Shown: positions 13,795 to 24,420 of the stretch, piece after piece
Position numbering within the stretch: position 1 is the stretch's first letter
Layout: every line of letters begins with the position of its first letter
Source: Albugo candida
Taxonomy: Eukaryota > Oomycota > Peronosporomycetes > Albuginales
DNA: 64,000 nt
Assembly: GCA_040437565.1 (NCBI GenBank)
Contig: JBDOQK010000013.1
Span: forward strand, 1-64,000
Reading direction: 5' to 3'
Notes under the pieces: model-generated
Seen by the model: only the letters and a program-made list of their open reading frames with translations
Databases searched by the model: none
What the model was told of the DNA's origin: nothing
Program-made: the position numbers and the translations under genes

Positions 13795-16700
13795 CTCAAG
13801 GCCCTCCAACTCGGCACCTTCAACGTTCGTGGATTAACCTCGAACAAAGAGCAGACATGCCTGGCGCAAGATTGCGCGCGGTACAAACTGGAGGTATGAG
13901 CTATTTAGAAAAGCAAAATATCAGGAGCTCTCGTCGACGTCAAACGGCTAAGCGATTGCGTCATAATTCTTCCTTCTCCAGCCCCCATTACGGCTTGGTA
14001 TTTATACTGCCCGACAGAGTCGCTAATTATGTGCATCGGTACTGGATGGTCAGAGATCAAATCGCCGTTGTGCAATTGCATGATTCTAACAAAATCAAGG
14101 TTAGATTCATCAGCGTCTATTGCCCGTACATGGGACGCTCAGCATAAAGTCTATAGCATTTCACGACACTTTTTCAGCAAACAATCCAGCGATTTCCCCA
14201 GCAGCTTTTCTCAGGAGGCTTAAACGCCACGATTGGGCAACAACGCGAAAGGGAGATTTTCCTGGATTATACTCTAGCAGATATAGAAATGAAGATGGCA
14301 TTCGTCTCCGAGATTTCTGTGTGGACAACGACCTCTTCCAGTCAAATACAGCTATTTACAAAAGAACACGAGCGCGCAAAATCACAACCAGGCAAGGCAT
14401 TTGCGGGCGGGATCCAATGTTCAATCAGATAGACTAAATCAAAACCACACACCCACTACGCCTCAACTCGCTTTTCGCCGATTCACAATCTTGGAGTGGG
14501 ACACTTACTGACAGTCATCGTCGGCTCACGGCCACGCAACTTCATATGCCCAGTGTTTGTAAGATACGCATGAGTATCTCCTGCACGCAACCTGCGGTAC
14601 ATTGACGCCGCCCTCATCAGTGATACAGATGTGCTCAAGTTTCTACCAGCATTCCATCTCAAACGCACTTGTCGCATCAGCCCCCCCCCCTCCTGATCAG
14701 CTTGAGTGGCCATTGGTACTTAATCGCATCAAAGCCATCGCGAATATCATCATCGATTGCTACTGCACGAACACCTCGAGTACAATGATGATATAGCTGA
14801 GCTTTCTCGCACGCGAAACGTCTCCTTGCGCTTCTTACCAGTAGGGATGAGCCTCTCGTCTACTGCTGTATCAATATCGCTGAAAATCCTTGCTTAAGGA
14901 AGGTTGGCAGACCTCTGGTCACACAGCACATTATGGATCTCGAAAAGCACAAATGCACGGAGCATAGGTACCAAATCGTCCGTCGGCTCACGTCACTACG
15001 AGGTCAGCGATATTTATATGTGACCACGATGGGCATGTCTTTGATAACTTCAGGGAATCATCACGGATTTTCTATCAGCCCAGTTTCATCAGCCTCATCT
15101 CAGTGAAAAATAATAATAATAAAATAATTAAAGATATTCATAATTCAAAGAAACCAATTAAAACTTATTAATATACTTGCTGTAGACGTCTCTGTCGGAA
15201 GATATAGCATAATCACGTGAAAGAATTCACACAAGCATTTTGGACTGTAGAAAACAACCGCACACCACTTGCACATCAAGTCCCAGCTGAATTACTGAAA
15301 TATTGTTTCCCAGTTGTTGCCGACCTCCTCGTCGAAGCTATCAATGGTCATGTTTAGAAACCCTCCCCTCCATGCGTGAAAGCATTACCCATGTGTTATC
15401 ATCACCGTTGTGAATTCTGATATACCGACGGGCAGCTATGTCAGCCTTCGACCGACCACCCTTCTCAGTACCACTCGCAAAATCGCTACTTCCAATGTGA
15501 ATCGCATCCGTGCAAAAGTGGATAAGTGGCTCTCACCTAGCCAAAGTGGTTTTTGGGTCACTCGCCTGCAGAATACAGCTGATTCGCTCTGGGTCCGCCG
15601 ATGGAACTTCACCCTAACGTGCCGCTTTCATAAGAATAGGTACATTTCATAGATTGCCCTCAGCAAGGCTTTTGACACCATATATCGACATAAATTGCCG
15701 TTCGTGTTTAATTTGATTTAAATCCAGACGAAGTCCAGATAATAAACGCGCTACTCAGGCCAACCTCCAACTCCACCTTGATATGAAGTGTTACTCCACA
15801 TTCGCAAGTAAACATGGTACACGTCAAGGAGATGCACTCTCCCCACTTTTGTTCGTGGTCTACAGGAAAGCGGTACTACGAGACCTATGCCATCTCCTTG
15901 TTTTGATGCGCGAGCGCAACACCATTTTTTTCGCCGACGATGCGGATTTCATTCACCATGATCTTACTCGTCTCGAGCAAATACTTCTTGTTGCCGAGAA
16001 AATTTTCCGGATATGGTCTATGACCATCAATGTGAGCAAAACTGAGCACTCTAATATTGCTCGCGCACCGAACGGTACCGACGAATGCTGCTGCACCGTC
16101 CGCAAGCTGTGATCACTACTGGGCGACTCCGAAGACGTCCAGCAGCAAAAATCTCACGCATCCTTACCTCCCTCCAAAACATTACGCTCCCGCTTATACA
16201 ATGTCTATGTGCTACCTACTCTGTTGTATGGGGTCTCAGACCGCGAAATTGGTAGGCTTGAAGCGTATCACCGCCGTCACCTTCGCCGCGTCCTCCATAT
16301 CAACTATCCTCAGCACATTTGTAGAAGCGTTGTGAAACATCCACCTGACGAGGTCTCGATGGAAGCTCTTTGGTCATATTCTTCGTCGCGCACAGCTTTT
16401 CGTGCTCAGTTGTACATGCTCCGATGCTATGATCCTGCAGGAAAAATGCCCGCCTATTGGGGTCGTACACCCATCTGTCTGCCAACCATTCTCGACAAGG
16501 ACCTACGGCTCGACACAGCTTACAATCTATATCTATACACACATCGTCAGTTATAGCACAAGACCGCGCCAGATGCAAGGTATTACCCAACGTCTCTGCA
16601 TTAGCCAGGAATCAACTTGCCGGTAAAGAAACAGTCAGGCGTAAGCGAAAGCTAGAGTCCGATAAAATGGAATTGATGCCGCCCCGAAAACGCTCATGAT
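13795..16700 (+). mobile_element. Degenerate LINE with AP-endonuclease and reverse transcriptase
   Basis: Plus-strand pieces of an APE-type non-LTR element. The endonuclease begins near 13808 with the block LGTFNVRGLTSNKEQ and continues through about 14440. The reverse transcriptase follows from about 15230 (TPLAHQVPAELLKY), with GTRQGDALSPLLFVVY near 15820 and the catalytic FADDAD box near 15940, then a C-terminal region to about 16700. Several frameshifts and stops break it. The wording fits RTE/CR1-like LINEs more than L1; I am not certain of the clade. It lies tail away from the minus-strand LINE at 10690-12960, so the two insertions are independent. Confidence 0.75.
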
Positions 16701-17400
16701 AATAATTCGTTTGTAGTGATGTTTACATATTATGCTATATTTTTAGATGCTTCTAGGCTCCTGGGAGGTTCTGTAAGCGAAATGAATACCCGCAACGTGT
16801 ATGCTTACACGTCAAAATGTATGAGGTATTGATACAGAGCGTACAACGTAAACACATTCACGCTTTTCTATCTCCGCTACCGTGATGGAATAAAGGGAGT
16901 TGGTGCATGTATCTAAGGTTGATGTTCGACTGGGCTCTTGCAAGAATAGGAGAAAAATTCGTCCGTGCACGATCCTTGTCATCAAATGAACAGTTTGCCT
17001 GTTTGCTCGATTCCTAAAACATTCCGGAGCTTTTCCTGAAAGGTGAGTTTCTTACCAAAATAATGTGCATGGGCGTGTAATGCTACATCCTTGTTGGAAG
17101 ATCATTCAGAATCTTTGTGATCATACAGGGATTACCAGACGTTTAATATTTTTGAAGCCTGGGGACTGGTTGGCGTTTACAGATGTCGCAATTTATAATT
17201 CCCTTTTTTGGATGATTGTCAAGCTGTCATATCAGCAATCTCAAGTATCCGCTCCTGTTTCATTCGTACCGTCATCACTAGTCAGGACTGGCTGTACATG
17301 CTCAACAGGTACAAAGACAAGCCCAGGCTATAATGGTTTTGATAAACACACACCTCTTTGAGGATTTAAGCCATGATCAATGTTTGCTTTGTTTTCACAG
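16700..17400. other. Gene-poor stretch downstream of a LINE
   Basis: I see no gene here. A 98-codon plus-strand reading frame at 17065-17361 has no recognisable domain and no homolog I can name. Confidence 0.4.
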
Positions 17401-18330
17401 ACAGAACGATGATGTCGTCCAACATGTGGTAAGTTTGCGGCACATAACTGTAATGTGTAAGGTCATATGATTTGACCTTACACTCTACAAATTATCATCC
17501 GAATCTTCGTTTTCTTAACAAACGACGAGTTCCAATCTCTTTAGTTTGACAGGTAAGTGCTTCGTATACTCGAGGTACTAAGTGATCTCTGATGAATCAA
17601 AGCAGCATGACAATGGCTGTTTTGTACGCTTCATTGCATCGTGCATATGATTTACATTATGGAGATAAGTTGGTGTTTTACACTTAAACAGAGAAGAGGT
17701 TTCCCATTCAATCGATAGCGTCAATATGTCATATAATAATTCATCTCTGTCATTAAAAAAAAAGCACTTCCTTCGTCCTTGATCTATGCTTGTAGCCCTT
17801 CATGTAGCAAGTTGTTGTATCTCAAATGCTCAATAATTTCACGTAAATCTACCGTTATAAACTCGTAATTGATCATAATCATACTTCCATTACTTTTTCT
17901 CATTTATAAGGCGATCAATTGCATCTTTGGATGGTTACTCGATATCTGTAGTGACATACGACAATGGCGATGTCAGACAATTTTAGCAGCGTTCGAGCTT
18001 AATATAGACCCATGGCTTCTAATGTGATGTCACGAAGTTGTAACAGAGGATTCTAATACAGCACTACTGAATGAGAAAGCTGTGAATGAATCTCATATCA
18101 ATCTTAATCTTACTTCAGATCAAAACCGTCTCGATGCTAGACGCTGCTATTGTATGTCTCGCTACGTGATACGTTTTTTATTCTCCATGTTAAAAATGAA
18201 AGTTTATGTACTCACTTCTCCAGCTGTGATAAATGCTTCCTTAATGATCTCTTTGTCTGTACAAAGTAAACCACAAGTAATAGTCGAGCAGTGGGATCAC
18301 GAAATGTCCACCTTTGTCGATTCCAGCAAG
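17400..18330 (-). pseudogene. Probable degenerate host gene, product not recognised
   Basis: On the minus strand several separate stretches look protein-coding. One at about 18200-18330 ends at a good splice-donor-like GTGAGT. One at about 17770-17900 reads smoothly for some 45 codons (contains FITVDLREIIEHL). They lie in different frames with stops between them, and I could not join them with introns of the size seen elsewhere in this window. I read this as the decayed remains of a spliced host gene, but I cannot name the family. Composition resembles the surrounding host genes rather than the retroelements. Confidence 0.3.
17455..17483. repeat. Perfect 11-bp hairpin
   Basis: GTGTAAGGTCA, a 7-base spacer, then TGACCTTACAC: a perfect inverted repeat. 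No transcription unit is visible to explain it, so its role is unknown. Confidence 0.6.
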
Positions 18331-18936
18331 TAAGCAGAAAGCGCAATAAAGAAAGAAACGACGTGAGTAGACCGAGTTCATCAAGACTTGCGCCAGATTC
18401 TCAGTTGATTTGATCGCCTGGTCGCCTGATCGTCGTGCATATACATTTAATTTTGAAGCTGTAGCATTCCACGCAATTGAGTGGCATTGTTGTGAGAGCC
18501 GGGAGAAGCCGACACGGAATTCGGCGTGAAATTCTTTGGATTTCTTTCGTTCCGACTCAGCATACTGTAACCTCTGCTTAGACGATCATCACCTGCGACC
18601 ACGACTAAGTCTGACCGGCAAGAGCTAATGCTGTTACACGATTGAAGTCATACGGCTCTCACGATCAGCGGCGACGAATGTGCCCTTGGGATGGCATGAG
18701 CTGATATTTAGAGGTGTATCCCCTCCATTTTGTGATCTTATATCAACTGCATGGTTTCTGGAGAAGTACTTCCGTATAACTGTTCAAATGTATCGGTGCC
18801 CCTTAGTCGACTCTGGCTCGCTCTGGCGCGATTTGGAACACATGACAATGCAACGATGGCACTGTGTAACGCATATTAGTGGTCCCTAGTGAATAGAGAC
18901 AAGTCGTGCCTCATGCTTGTGGGAGGTAACACTTGT

Positions 18937-19036
18937 NNNNNNNNNNNNNNNNNNNNNNNNNNNNNNNNNNNNNNNNNNNNNNNNNNNNNNNNNNNNNNNN
19001 NNNNNNNNNNNNNNNNNNNNNNNNNNNNNNNNNNNN
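18937..19036. other. Assembly gap with 621-bp duplicated flanks
   Basis: Exactly 100 N. The 621 bp on the left (18316-18936) are repeated on the right (19037-19657) with no difference that I can see. This is an unmerged contig overlap; the apparent tandem duplication should be collapsed. The 621-bp segment itself contains no gene I recognise. Confidence 0.9.
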
Positions 19037-19659
19037 GTCGATTCCAGCAAGTAAGCAGAAAGCGCAATAAAGAAAGAAACGACGTGAGTAGACCGAGTTC
19101 ATCAAGACTTGCGCCAGATTCTCAGTTGATTTGATCGCCTGGTCGCCTGATCGTCGTGCATATACATTTAATTTTGAAGCTGTAGCATTCCACGCAATTG
19201 AGTGGCATTGTTGTGAGAGCCGGGAGAAGCCGACACGGAATTCGGCGTGAAATTCTTTGGATTTCTTTCGTTCCGACTCAGCATACTGTAACCTCTGCTT
19301 AGACGATCATCACCTGCGACCACGACTAAGTCTGACCGGCAAGAGCTAATGCTGTTACACGATTGAAGTCATACGGCTCTCACGATCAGCGGCGACGAAT
19401 GTGCCCTTGGGATGGCATGAGCTGATATTTAGAGGTGTATCCCCTCCATTTTGTGATCTTATATCAACTGCATGGTTTCTGGAGAAGTACTTCCGTATAA
19501 CTGTTCAAATGTATCGGTGCCCCTTAGTCGACTCTGGCTCGCTCTGGCGCGATTTGGAACACATGACAATGCAACGATGGCACTGTGTAACGCATATTAG
19601 TGGTCCCTAGTGAATAGAGACAAGTCGTGCCTCATGCTTGTGGGAGGTAACACTTGTAG

Positions 19660-20750
19660 AATGGATGCTTTTTTAACGTGGGGGGCAATCTTTCGAACAT
19701 GTCCGGACATTGGTTATAAAGCTGTGAGCGGAAAGGGACAAGGATGGATGATGCTGACACATTTATGACCCAAAACGCATTGCAATTGCAAATGATGTAC
19801 GCGCACGCTTTAAGTATATTTCCCGGTAGGATGTCATTCTGGTCGCGAGCGAATGCACTTGAAAAGTGTCACACAGAAGAGGCAAAAGTCCGATGCAAAC
19901 ATTCAGTCCTGATTAAGCGGAGACAGCAGCTATCAGGTATCTACTTGATCAAGAAGCACGTTGTTGTCCGAACGCAGAAGTCGTGTGGTTCATGTCACTG
20001 ACAGATGGTTATGTTAAAGAAGCGCTATTGATCTCTCTCAAGCATTCAGTGCTAATCCAAACAGCGAACCGATCTGCATCGCAGCAGTAAGACTTGATTG
20101 GGAAAACGACGAGATGTAGTTGGCTAAACTACTTCTTGATAAAGCCAGCGCGCACGCACTGTACGCGCAATGTGCACGGAGTTCATGATGAGGAAAAGCT
20201 TTTGAGACAGGACATAGCAAGATATTGATGTTCCAGAATTGCATATGATAGCTGGGCAATTTTATAAGTAGATTGACCCACCTGCCTGCACTAAAGCTAA
20301 ACGAAGATATCGGAGTGGAATTCAGCAGTGTCCAAAAGCATGCGCATGTGGATTTTATGGAGCCGATTGGAGAAAACGGTGTCCGGCGAGACGAATGCAA
20401 CTTCCGTGAAATCTTCGAATCCGATCTCGTGTTGCTCGAATGCATGCTCTTGTAAGCTCCTGTTGTGAGTAGCCAAGACAAAAATTCATATTGTACGAAG
20501 CGCTCCAGAAATGTCTCTGTTGGCAGGACCATTCGAATCTTGTAACTTGTACGAAAGAGCAATCCAAATTCCTTTTTGGTTATGGTTGGGCATATTTTTC
20601 TTTATTTAAACAAAGTGCGGCATTATAGCAGATGCTTCGAAAGAATTACTAAGAAGACGCATTGAGGCTGAACCCAAATACCATGAGGACACGGATTTTC
20701 AAGCAAACCGAGCATCGACGAAATACAAATAGCGAGCTGGTCCGTCCGTT
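19660..20750 (+). pseudogene. PRPF6 (U4/U6.U5 tri-snRNP TPR protein) pseudogene
   Basis: Plus-strand reading fragments match the C-terminal half of PRPF6, the HAT/TPR-repeat bridging protein of the spliceosomal tri-snRNP, in order. WMDDADTFMTQNALQ and YAHALSIFPG lie near 19745-19830. EPICIAAVRLDWENDE lies near 20070-20115, followed by LAKLLLDKASAHA near 20120. A GYGWAYFSLF block corresponding to the family's conserved DLGDAWAFFYKF lies near 20580, and EAEPKYHED near 20670. The fragments sit in different frames with stops between them, and intervening repeats are diverged or lost, so this is a dead partial copy. I see no introns with intact sites, so a retrocopy is possible. A functional gene must exist elsewhere because PRPF6 is essential in eukaryotes. 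Confidence 0.75.
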
Positions 20751-20926
20751 CAGTATTTCATGTAACTTTTTGTTCTGGTAGGTCTCGACGAAAGGCGGCA
20801 CAGCAGAGAATGCATACGGTTACAGAGATAAGAAGCGTGTATTCAACGCTACGATAAAGTAAAAAAGCTTGATTGATTGCTCTTAAGAACTGGAAGCGAT
20901 CGCGAATTTGTTACCCTTTACTTCTC

Positions 20927-21466
20927 CTACTCCTTAGCATTGTAAGGTATCACTTGTTTTGTTTTCCTTGGCATCTCCCGCTCCTTCTCTTGTGCGTATT
21001 CCACAAACTTTTCCCTTATTTGTCGAAATGCTTTATTTATTGGATCTATATTACGAACTGACTGGCTGCTCCGTCTACATCGCCAATTGATAGGAAAACA
21101 ATTGGATTCTTCCTCAGACTCAGATTCTCCGTCGTTCCAAAAAGGATTTCTCTGAATACTATGTTCAGCATGATGCTCATACTTTTCGTGTTTATTATAT
21201 GGTTGAGATGCTATAGCGCCTAATGTTGGATCTGGGACATCGCGTACGTCGGCGTTCGCAGAAGATTTGCGATCGTTCTGTGATGTCAGTACACGGCTAC
21301 CACCAGGAACCTGATTCATGATATTAGAGATCGGACTGGGCTCCAAGCTTTCTCCGTTTGAAGTGGTTGTCGTGTTTCTTCTCTCTTCACCGCCTTCTCG
21401 CAGTGTTGCTCCGTGTGATGAGACCACAAGCATCAACATATTCGCAACCGATATGTAATTTTTCAT
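20927..21466 (-). CDS. Candidate secreted effector, 179 aa
   Basis: Single-exon 179-codon gene on the minus strand. The first 20 residues have the shape of a signal peptide: a lysine near the start, the hydrophobic core VANMLMLVVSS, then a small-residue cleavage region (SHGA). The mature protein is hydrophilic and mostly disordered. It has an acidic GGEERR patch near residue 26, then SRVLTSQNDRKS near residue 58, which resembles a degenerate RxLR, then an acidic run ESESEEES near 115-122, one close cysteine pair near 124-130 and a basic C-terminus. No known domain. An oomycete-type initiator lies 25-42 bp upstream of the ATG, which supports transcription. The order (EER-like before RxLR-like) is opposite to classic RXLR effectors, so family membership is not shown. 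It sits in a gene-poor region, as effectors often do. Confidence 0.6.
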   Translation of the reverse strand: MKNYISVANMLMLVVSSHGATLREGGEERRNTTTTSNGESLEPSPISNIMNQVPGGSRVLTSQNDRKSSANADVRDVPDPTLGAIASQPYNKHEKYEHHAEHSIQRNPFWNDGESESEEESNCFPINWRCRRSSQSVRNIDPINKAFRQIREKFVEYAQEKEREMPRKTKQVIPYNAKE

Positions 21467-21490
21467 AGCAGTGAGCTTTGTTGCAGGTTA

Positions 21491-21508
21491 CCTAATTGAG
21501 AAATGAGA
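21491..21508 (-). promoter_or_regulatory. Oomycete initiator (Inr) of the secreted-protein gene
   Basis: Read on the minus strand the sequence is TCTCATTTCTCAATTAGG. It matches the published oomycete core promoter GCTCATTYYNCAWTTT at 14 of 16 positions and ends about 25 bp before the ATG at 21466. That is the expected spacing for a short 5' leader. Confidence 0.65.
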
Positions 21509-21709
21509 CTGGCTGACGTAAACGCGAAATGAAGAATGCAAGCACGTCAGAATGCTAGAGTTGAATATCGATTTGGATTTTATGTGAGATACGTGACCGG
21601 CATGAATTTTTTCTGGTTCCAAGTGATCAATATTTGTGATCCCATCGCGTTTGTCAACTTTAACGTTTCTATAGTGACAAACATATCGATTTAGAAAGTC
21701 TTTCGTCAA

Positions 21710-22006
21710 ATTGCGACAACACGCAGTTAGAAACCAGATAAAATATCTTGATTATAAAGGTTGTCACTCAACCATGTGCTACTTTGTCCAAAGACTTGAT
21801 TTTGAACCAAATATCTAACAACTCTGCACTCAATGTCAAATTTTCTCACGATTTAAGGGAGCTTCCACCTATCGATATACAGCTAGTTGCTAGTTATTTT
21901 TTTACGCGCACGTAATTGCGAAAATGGACGCCTTTTTGAGCATGCAAGAAGATAAGGATGAACTCGTAAGCTTAGTAGGTAAAGGTTACTATAGATGCTT
22001 CGATTC
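21710..22006. other. Spacer with a possible short exon
   Basis: Mostly AT-rich. An ATG at 21924 opens a plus-strand frame of 53 codons beginning MDAFLSMQEDKDELVSLVG that runs into the inverted repeat and stops at 22084. It could be a first exon of a broken gene; I do not recognise it. Confidence 0.3.
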
Positions 22007-22868
22007 GATACATGAGCTGGAGAGCTCACACGACGGACTTGATCAGATATCATTCTACTCGACTACAGCTCGTGCAAATGGATGAAATTCTTTGCGTTTC
22101 TCATGATGTGCACGGACAGAACTAAGCTACAAATAGTACATTGCGNNNNNNNNNNNNNNNNNNNNNNNNNNNNNNNNNNNNNNNNNNNNNNNNNNNNNNN
22201 NNNNNNNNNNNNNNNNNNNNNNNNNNNNNNNNNNNNNNNNNNNNNTGAGCTGGAGAGCTCACACGACGGACTTGATCAGATATCATTCTACTCGACTACA
22301 GCTCGTGCAAACGGATGAAATTCTTTGCGTTTCTCATGATGTGCACGGACAGAACTAAGCTACAAATAGTACATTGCGCAAGTCCGGATAGATACTGTCT
22401 CGCATATTCATATTAGAAGACCTCTTAAACGGCTGTGCATCATGATGCCTACCAACATTTCACTCATGTCAAATCCAAAATCAGTATCCGGACTTGCGCA
22501 ATGTACTATTTGTAGCTTAGTTCTGTCCGTGCACATCATGAGAAACGCAAAGAATTTCATCCGTTTGCACGAGCTGTAGTCGAGTAGAATGATATCTGAT
22601 CAAGTCCGTCGTGTGAGCTCTCCAGCTCANNNNNNNNNNNNNNNNNNNNNNNNNNNNNNNNNNNNNNNNNNNNNNNNNNNNNNNNNNNNNNNNNNNNNNN
22701 NNNNNNNNNNNNNNNNNNNNNNNNNNNNNCGCAATGTACTATTTGTAGCTTAGTTCTGTCCGTGCACATCATGAGAAACGCAAAGAATTTCATCCGTTTG
22801 CACGAGCTGTAGTCGAGTAGAATGATATCTGATCAAGTCCGTCGTGTGAGCTCTCCAGCTCATGTATC
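22007..22868. repeat. Large inverted repeat (384-bp arms, each holding a gap)
   Basis: The arm 22007-22390 is the reverse complement of 22485-22868, with a 94-base loop at 22391-22484. The outer unique flanks differ, so the arms end cleanly at GATACATG/CATGTATC. Each arm contains a 100-N gap (22146-22245 and 22630-22729) flanked by the same 133 bp, so the 133-bp unit appears four times, twice in each orientation. The first copy differs from the others by one base. The middle contig (22246-22629) is itself a palindrome with 145-bp arms. Either a real inverted duplication exists here or the middle contig is a fold-back artefact; the flanking contigs carry the unit in opposite orientation, which favours a real one. 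Confidence 0.7.
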
Positions 22869-24420
22869 CCTGGCATCAACAAATTTCAACAATGGATCAA
22901 CAGTCTCGTCTACAAGCTCGTATGGCGCACTTGTCGAGGGCATGACTAATATGCGTCCAATATTTTTGTATTTCTGTCGTTTGGTTCGGGATTTTGCCGA
23001 TCGCTTTGCAAACCATTATCCATTCCTTGATTGAGTTTTGAATTTTATCCTACGTTACACACGTTTGCAATTTGATCCTCTCTATCGTCAGCCAATGCGA
23101 TTGCCATCTGCTCTAGACTCGTCAATTCGCATCAAAATAAAACATTAGGTTATCCGTTGATTCCCACGCGATGTTCCGTAGTATTCTTGTCCAGTCCGAG
23201 CTGACCCGGTTTATAATTTGGTCTACTGCTATATATCGGCCTTATTTTAATCATTTCGTGCTCATACGTCCTTCTTTATGAACATATCTGAGCCATCTAT
23301 ATATTGTAACAATCCCCAGCAATGCTTAACTGTGAGTAATGCACTTCGTTGAGCTTAATTGTAGGAAATTTCATCCATTGCTTTTGATACCTATTATAAC
23401 TAATAGACACCGAACGAATTTCGGCGCATGTTGTTCACTAATTTGTTTCCTTGATTTCATTCATCGGTGTGCACGCCACTTACTACATGCATGGATTTCT
23501 TTGTTATATCTCAGCTACGATCAAGAAGCCTCCATATTTCCATGTAGCATGCCTGCTATCGTTGCAACTTGATCTTGGAGATGCTCCAAGGACTCTCGTG
23601 CATTTGCAAGCTCAGGCCAACCAATTGGGGCATATTTGATTCCATTGCAAAGCTTCACCACTTACATCAATACTCAAAAGTAATTAGTTCCTCGATCAGA
23701 CGGTCTAAAAGCCTCCATTCAGCTCTGGGTCTAAGGTTTAGAGCATAGAGTGATATTGTTCTGATTCAAGATCGAAAAAAACGCAGACCAAACATGATTC
23801 AATTCCGCCTGGGCTATATTCAAGCGTCATGGATGGACTAGCTTGTTAGGCTCAATCCCTCTGTAAAAATACTTAGAAAGGTCCCTCAGTGTCGCAAATT
23901 GGGTAATTCAGCATGAGAACATGATCTACATTTTTGGCAGCGATTATGAAGTCAAACAGCAAACTTGGAACAACAGAGTATAGACATACAAATCGTAAAC
24001 TATGATTCCATTAGATTTGGCATTCGCTGCGAGTATGGCAAACATAATCTTTTGTTTTTGCTCAGATAATTTCAAATGGTGTGCGAGCTTCGAGCGCTAC
24101 ATCGTTTCCACGAAAGCTTCTGTTGGATTCCGATAAAATAGTTTACAACCTTGGATATCGTTCATGGAAAAACTCACGGAATCAATACTGCCAGAGGTAC
24201 ATTGAACATTTGACGTCGACGTAATTGGCGGTAGTCGTTCAATGCGACCAGCAGCTTTCACTTCATCGCACCATTATTCACTTCAATCAATTCCATGAGC
24301 TGCTAGTTTTACATGAGCAAGTGGTGACGATGTACTACAAAGCTCTGTTGCATCCTAGAAGTGTCCAGTATATGCATCCCTCTATAACCAGATTCATGTT
24401 TACTTATTCCTTCGAGGCAA
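22869..24420. other. Gene-poor stretch, one possible exon remnant
   Basis: No gene is convincing. On the minus strand at about 22870-23000 a frame reading IGRILVMPSTSAPYELVDE and onward looks coding and runs into the inverted repeat, but I cannot name it. The remainder to the raptor stop codon at 24421 is AT-rich with only short chance frames. Confidence 0.35.

Noticed and set aside
18680-19610. Identical 69-codon reading frames at 18680-18889 and 19401-19610, apparently a duplicated gene
   Set aside because: They lie in the 621-bp duplicated flanks of the gap at 18937, so they are one sequence assembled twice, and the product has no recognisable domain.
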